DNA of 64,000 nucleotides from Clostridia bacterium (GTDB taxonomy: Bacteria > Bacillota > Clostridia > Oscillospirales > Acutalibacteraceae). A program made the translations under genes and the position numbers. Below are positions 62,522 to 64,000 of this stretch, piece by piece. Where the stretch lies: assembly GCA_017399175.1 (NCBI GenBank), contig JAFQEE010000042.1:149165-213164 (forward strand), written 5' to 3'. The notes beneath the pieces were generated by a model. It was not told the DNA's origin and made no database searches. It saw only the letters and a list, made by a program, of their open reading frames with translations. Positions within the stretch are counted from its first letter, which is position 1. Each line of letters starts with the position of its first letter.

Positions 62522-62528
62522 GTTTAAA

Positions 62529-63068
62529 TTAATAGTTTTCTGCTTTCATCATAAAATATGCCTTTGGATGTGCACAAACAGGGCATACTTCAGGTGCTTC
62601 TTTACCAATATGAACATGACCGCAGTTAGAGCAAATCCACATCATATCACCATCACGAGAGAATACAAGTCCGCCCTCGATGTTAGCGAGAAGTTTCTTA
62701 TATCTTTCTTCGTGGTCCTTTTCAATTTTAGCAACCATTTCAAAAAGAGCTGCAATATGGTCAAAGCCTTCTTCTTTTGCAACCTTTGCAAATTCAGCAT
62801 ACATTTCTGTCCATTCGTAGTTTTCGCCTGCAGCAGCATCCTTAAGATTTTCTACAGTTGTTGGGATACCACCATCATGGAGAAGTTTAAACCAGATTTT
62901 TGCGTGTTCTTTTTCATTGTTAGCAGTTTCTTCAAAAATCTGTGCTATCTGAACATATCCGTCTTTTTTAGCCTTTGATGCGTAATATGTGTATTTGTTT
63001 CTTGCCTGTGACTCACCTGCAAAAGCAGTCATGAGATTAGCCTCTGTTCTTGAACCTTTAAGTTCCAT
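62529..63068 (-). CDS. Rubrerythrin
   Basis: Non-haem iron peroxidase protecting anaerobes from hydrogen peroxide. Residues 1-140 form the ferritin-like four-helix domain, with diiron ligands in [14 protein letters not shown] (about 13), [11 protein letters not shown] (about 46) and [17 protein letters not shown] (about 108). The C-terminal rubredoxin domain binds iron through [10 protein letters not shown] (about 146) and [11 protein letters not shown] (about 161). Length 179 is normal. Monocistronic. The ATG has AAGGAGTGATTTTTA upstream. Confidence 0.97.
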   Translation of the reverse strand: MELKGSRTEANLMTAFAGESQARNKYTYYASKAKKDGYVQIAQIFEETANNEKEHAKIWFKLLHDGGIPTTVENLKDAAAGENYEWTEMYAEFAKVAKEEGFDHIAALFEMVAKIEKDHEERYKKLLANIEGGLVFSRDGDMMWICSNCGHVHIGKEAPEVCPVCAHPKAYFMMKAENY

Positions 63069-63102
63069 TAAAAATCACTCCTTGTGTTTTTTTAGTAATA
63101 TT

Positions 63103-63130
63103 ATTCTACCATATTTTTCAAAAAATACAA
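63103..63130 (-). promoter_or_regulatory. Sigma-A promoter of rubrerythrin
   Basis: Minus strand TTGTAT (63125-63130), 16 bases and TAGAAT (63103-63108) with an extended -10 TG one base upstream. I saw no convincing PerR box here. Confidence 0.5.
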
Positions 63131-63182
63131 CAGTATAGAAAAAATTTTTATAATATGTTATTATATATTTGAGGTGAAAATT

Positions 63183-63857
63183 ATGGGAAGAATAACAATT
63201 GAACCTATTGCATATATCGAAAATAATTACAAGGAAAAATTTGGTATTCCGCGACAAAGCGGATTGTCGGAATCAGTTATTTCAAAAGTTGTATTTGAAA
63301 GTGATTATAAAGACCCGAATTATTTTAAAGGAATTGAAGAATTTTCACATATATGGTTAATATGGTACTTTTCTGATGTCAATAAAAAGCATATCAAACC
63401 GACAGTAAGACCTCCAAAGCTTGGCGGAAATAAAAAAGTTGGTGTTTTTGCAAGTCGCTCACCATTCAGACCTAACAGAATCGGCATATCCTGTGTTAAA
63501 CTTATTAAAACAGATTTCAGTTACAAAAGAAATATTCTTTATGTAACAGGTGCTGACCTTATGGACGGAACACCGATTATTGACATTAAACCATATTTGC
63601 CATATACAGATAGTCGGCCTGATGCAACAAATGGTTTTGCACTTGATGATATTAACGGAAAACTTGAAATCAAATGTAGCGACGAGCTTTTAATTAAAAT
63701 ACCGTTTGATATAGTTGACGGATTGTTTGAAACATTAAAACACGACCCACGACCATCATATCAAAATGATGATAGAATTTATGGTATGAGTTATGGTGAG
63801 TTGCAAGTTAAGTTTCAAGTTAAAGAAAATGAATTGACGATTATAGAAATAGAATAA
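63183..63857 (+). CDS. trmO: tRNA t6A37 methyltransferase TrmO (TsaA/YaeB family)
   Basis: SAM-dependent N6-methylation of t6A at position 37 in ACY-decoding tRNAs. The 224-residue protein shows the beta-barrel family motifs GIPRQSGL (about residue 20), EFSHIWLIWYFSD (about 53), PPKLGGNKKVGVFASRSPFRPNRIGIS (about 75-100) and GADLMDGTPIIDIKPYLPYTD (about 118). I choose ATG 63183 because GAGGTGA lies eight bases upstream; the GTG at 63174 overlaps that site. It faces away from the rubrerythrin gene. Confidence 0.93.
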   Translation: MGRITIEPIAYIENNYKEKFGIPRQSGLSESVISKVVFESDYKDPNYFKGIEEFSHIWLIWYFSDVNKKHIKPTVRPPKLGGNKKVGVFASRSPFRPNRIGISCVKLIKTDFSYKRNILYVTGADLMDGTPIIDIKPYLPYTDSRPDATNGFALDDINGKLEIKCSDELLIKIPFDIVDGLFETLKHDPRPSYQNDDRIYGMSYGELQVKFQVKENELTIIEIE

Positions 63858-63896
63858 CAAATCATAACCACCAGTTGAATGCAATAGTAAAATAAA

Positions 63897-63934
63897 GGTA
63901 GACACATGGAAAACCACCATGTATCTACCTTTTT
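63897..63934 (+). terminator. Terminator after trmO
   Basis: GGTAGA-C-ACATGG (63897-63909) pairs with CCATGT-A-TCTACC (63917-63929), a 12-bp stem with one central C-A mismatch, followed by TTTTT. Confidence 0.8.
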
Positions 63935-63966
63935 CTTATGCTAAAATATAATGTGGAGGTATGGAA

Positions 63967-64000
63967 ATGAAAAAAGGACAAAAGAAACGAATATGGACAA
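63967..64000 (+). CDS. Start of an unknown gene, possibly a transposase (partial)
   Basis: GGAGGT (63954-63960 region) precedes two in-frame ATGs at 63961 and 63967; from the second, the visible residues are MKKGQKKRIWT, cut by the window end. A short basic N-terminus with KRIWT is common at the start of IS3-type HTH transposases, but eleven residues cannot establish this. Confidence 0.3.
   Translation, partial: MKKGQKKRIWT

Noticed and set aside
62520-62978. 152-codon plus-strand frame opposite rubrerythrin
   Set aside because: Antisense of a certain gene; no promoter or ribosome site.
63103-63170. PerR box between rubrerythrin and trmO
   Set aside because: TTATAATATGTTATTA-like sequence matches the PerR consensus only in its left half.

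Overview
The window looks like chromosomal DNA of a low-GC, anaerobic, endospore-forming Clostridia bacterium, most likely an Oscillospiraceae/Ruminococcaceae-type gut lineage. I infer this from: the AT-rich composition with AAGGAGG-type ribosome binding sites; a complete spoIIIAA-AH operon plus SpoIIM-like and CwlD-like genes; Firmicutes leader RNAs (a tyrosine T-box, a lysine riboswitch and a ZTP riboswitch); and anaerobe-type proteins (rubrerythrin, Rex, a ferredoxin-thioredoxin-reductase-like protein). I saw no rRNA, tRNA, CRISPR array, prophage or complete insertion sequence. Only the last 34 bases may enter a transposase-like gene.

Layout. 1-5.8 kb: uvrA, convergent with a large YfhO-type membrane protein. 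5.8-10.5 kb: the spoIIIA operon. 10.5-19.9 kb: a housekeeping run of nusB, a TsaD paralogue, xseA-xseB, ispA, dxs, tlyA, nadK, argR and recN, preceded by a leader that looks like an attenuator. 19.9-22.7 kb: T-box-controlled tyrS and a membrane-anchored XRE regulator. 22.7-25.8 kb (minus): the lysine-riboswitch operon asd-dapA-dapB. 25.9-29.7 kb: queA, tgt, yajC and two membrane proteins including a SpoIIM homologue. 29.7-31.4 kb (minus): a Xer recombinase behind a roughly 0.7-kb, very AT-rich non-coding region with a consensus promoter and repeated operator-like sites.

31.4-38.4 kb (minus): an accessory stretch of HD hydrolase, GNAT enzymes, an ECF-like sigma factor coupled to a repeat protein, a DNA glycosylase and a small kinase-like protein; it leads into radA and a CwlD amidase. 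38.4-46.7 kb (minus): rpsB-tsf, a ComEC-like metallo-beta-lactamase protein, ygiQ, ftsK/spoIIIE and uppP. 46.8-50.7 kb (plus): aconitase, isocitrate dehydrogenase and rex, probably a redox-controlled route to 2-oxoglutarate. 50.7-62.4 kb (minus): a small FTR-like protein and the purine operon purE-C-F-M-N-O-H-D-L, controlled by a ZTP riboswitch. 62.5-64 kb: rubrerythrin, TrmO and the start of a partial gene.

The most interesting observations are: (i) a protein with an exact 19-residue tandem repeat encoded directly upstream of, and translationally close to, an orphan sigma factor; (ii) a PurF homologue without the N-terminal catalytic cysteine, in an operon that also splits PurH into a formyltransferase and an archaeal-type PurO; (iii) a terminator/antiterminator leader in front of nusB; (iv) the AT-rich region and operators upstream of xer; (v) an EF-Ts with a roughly 65-residue insertion.
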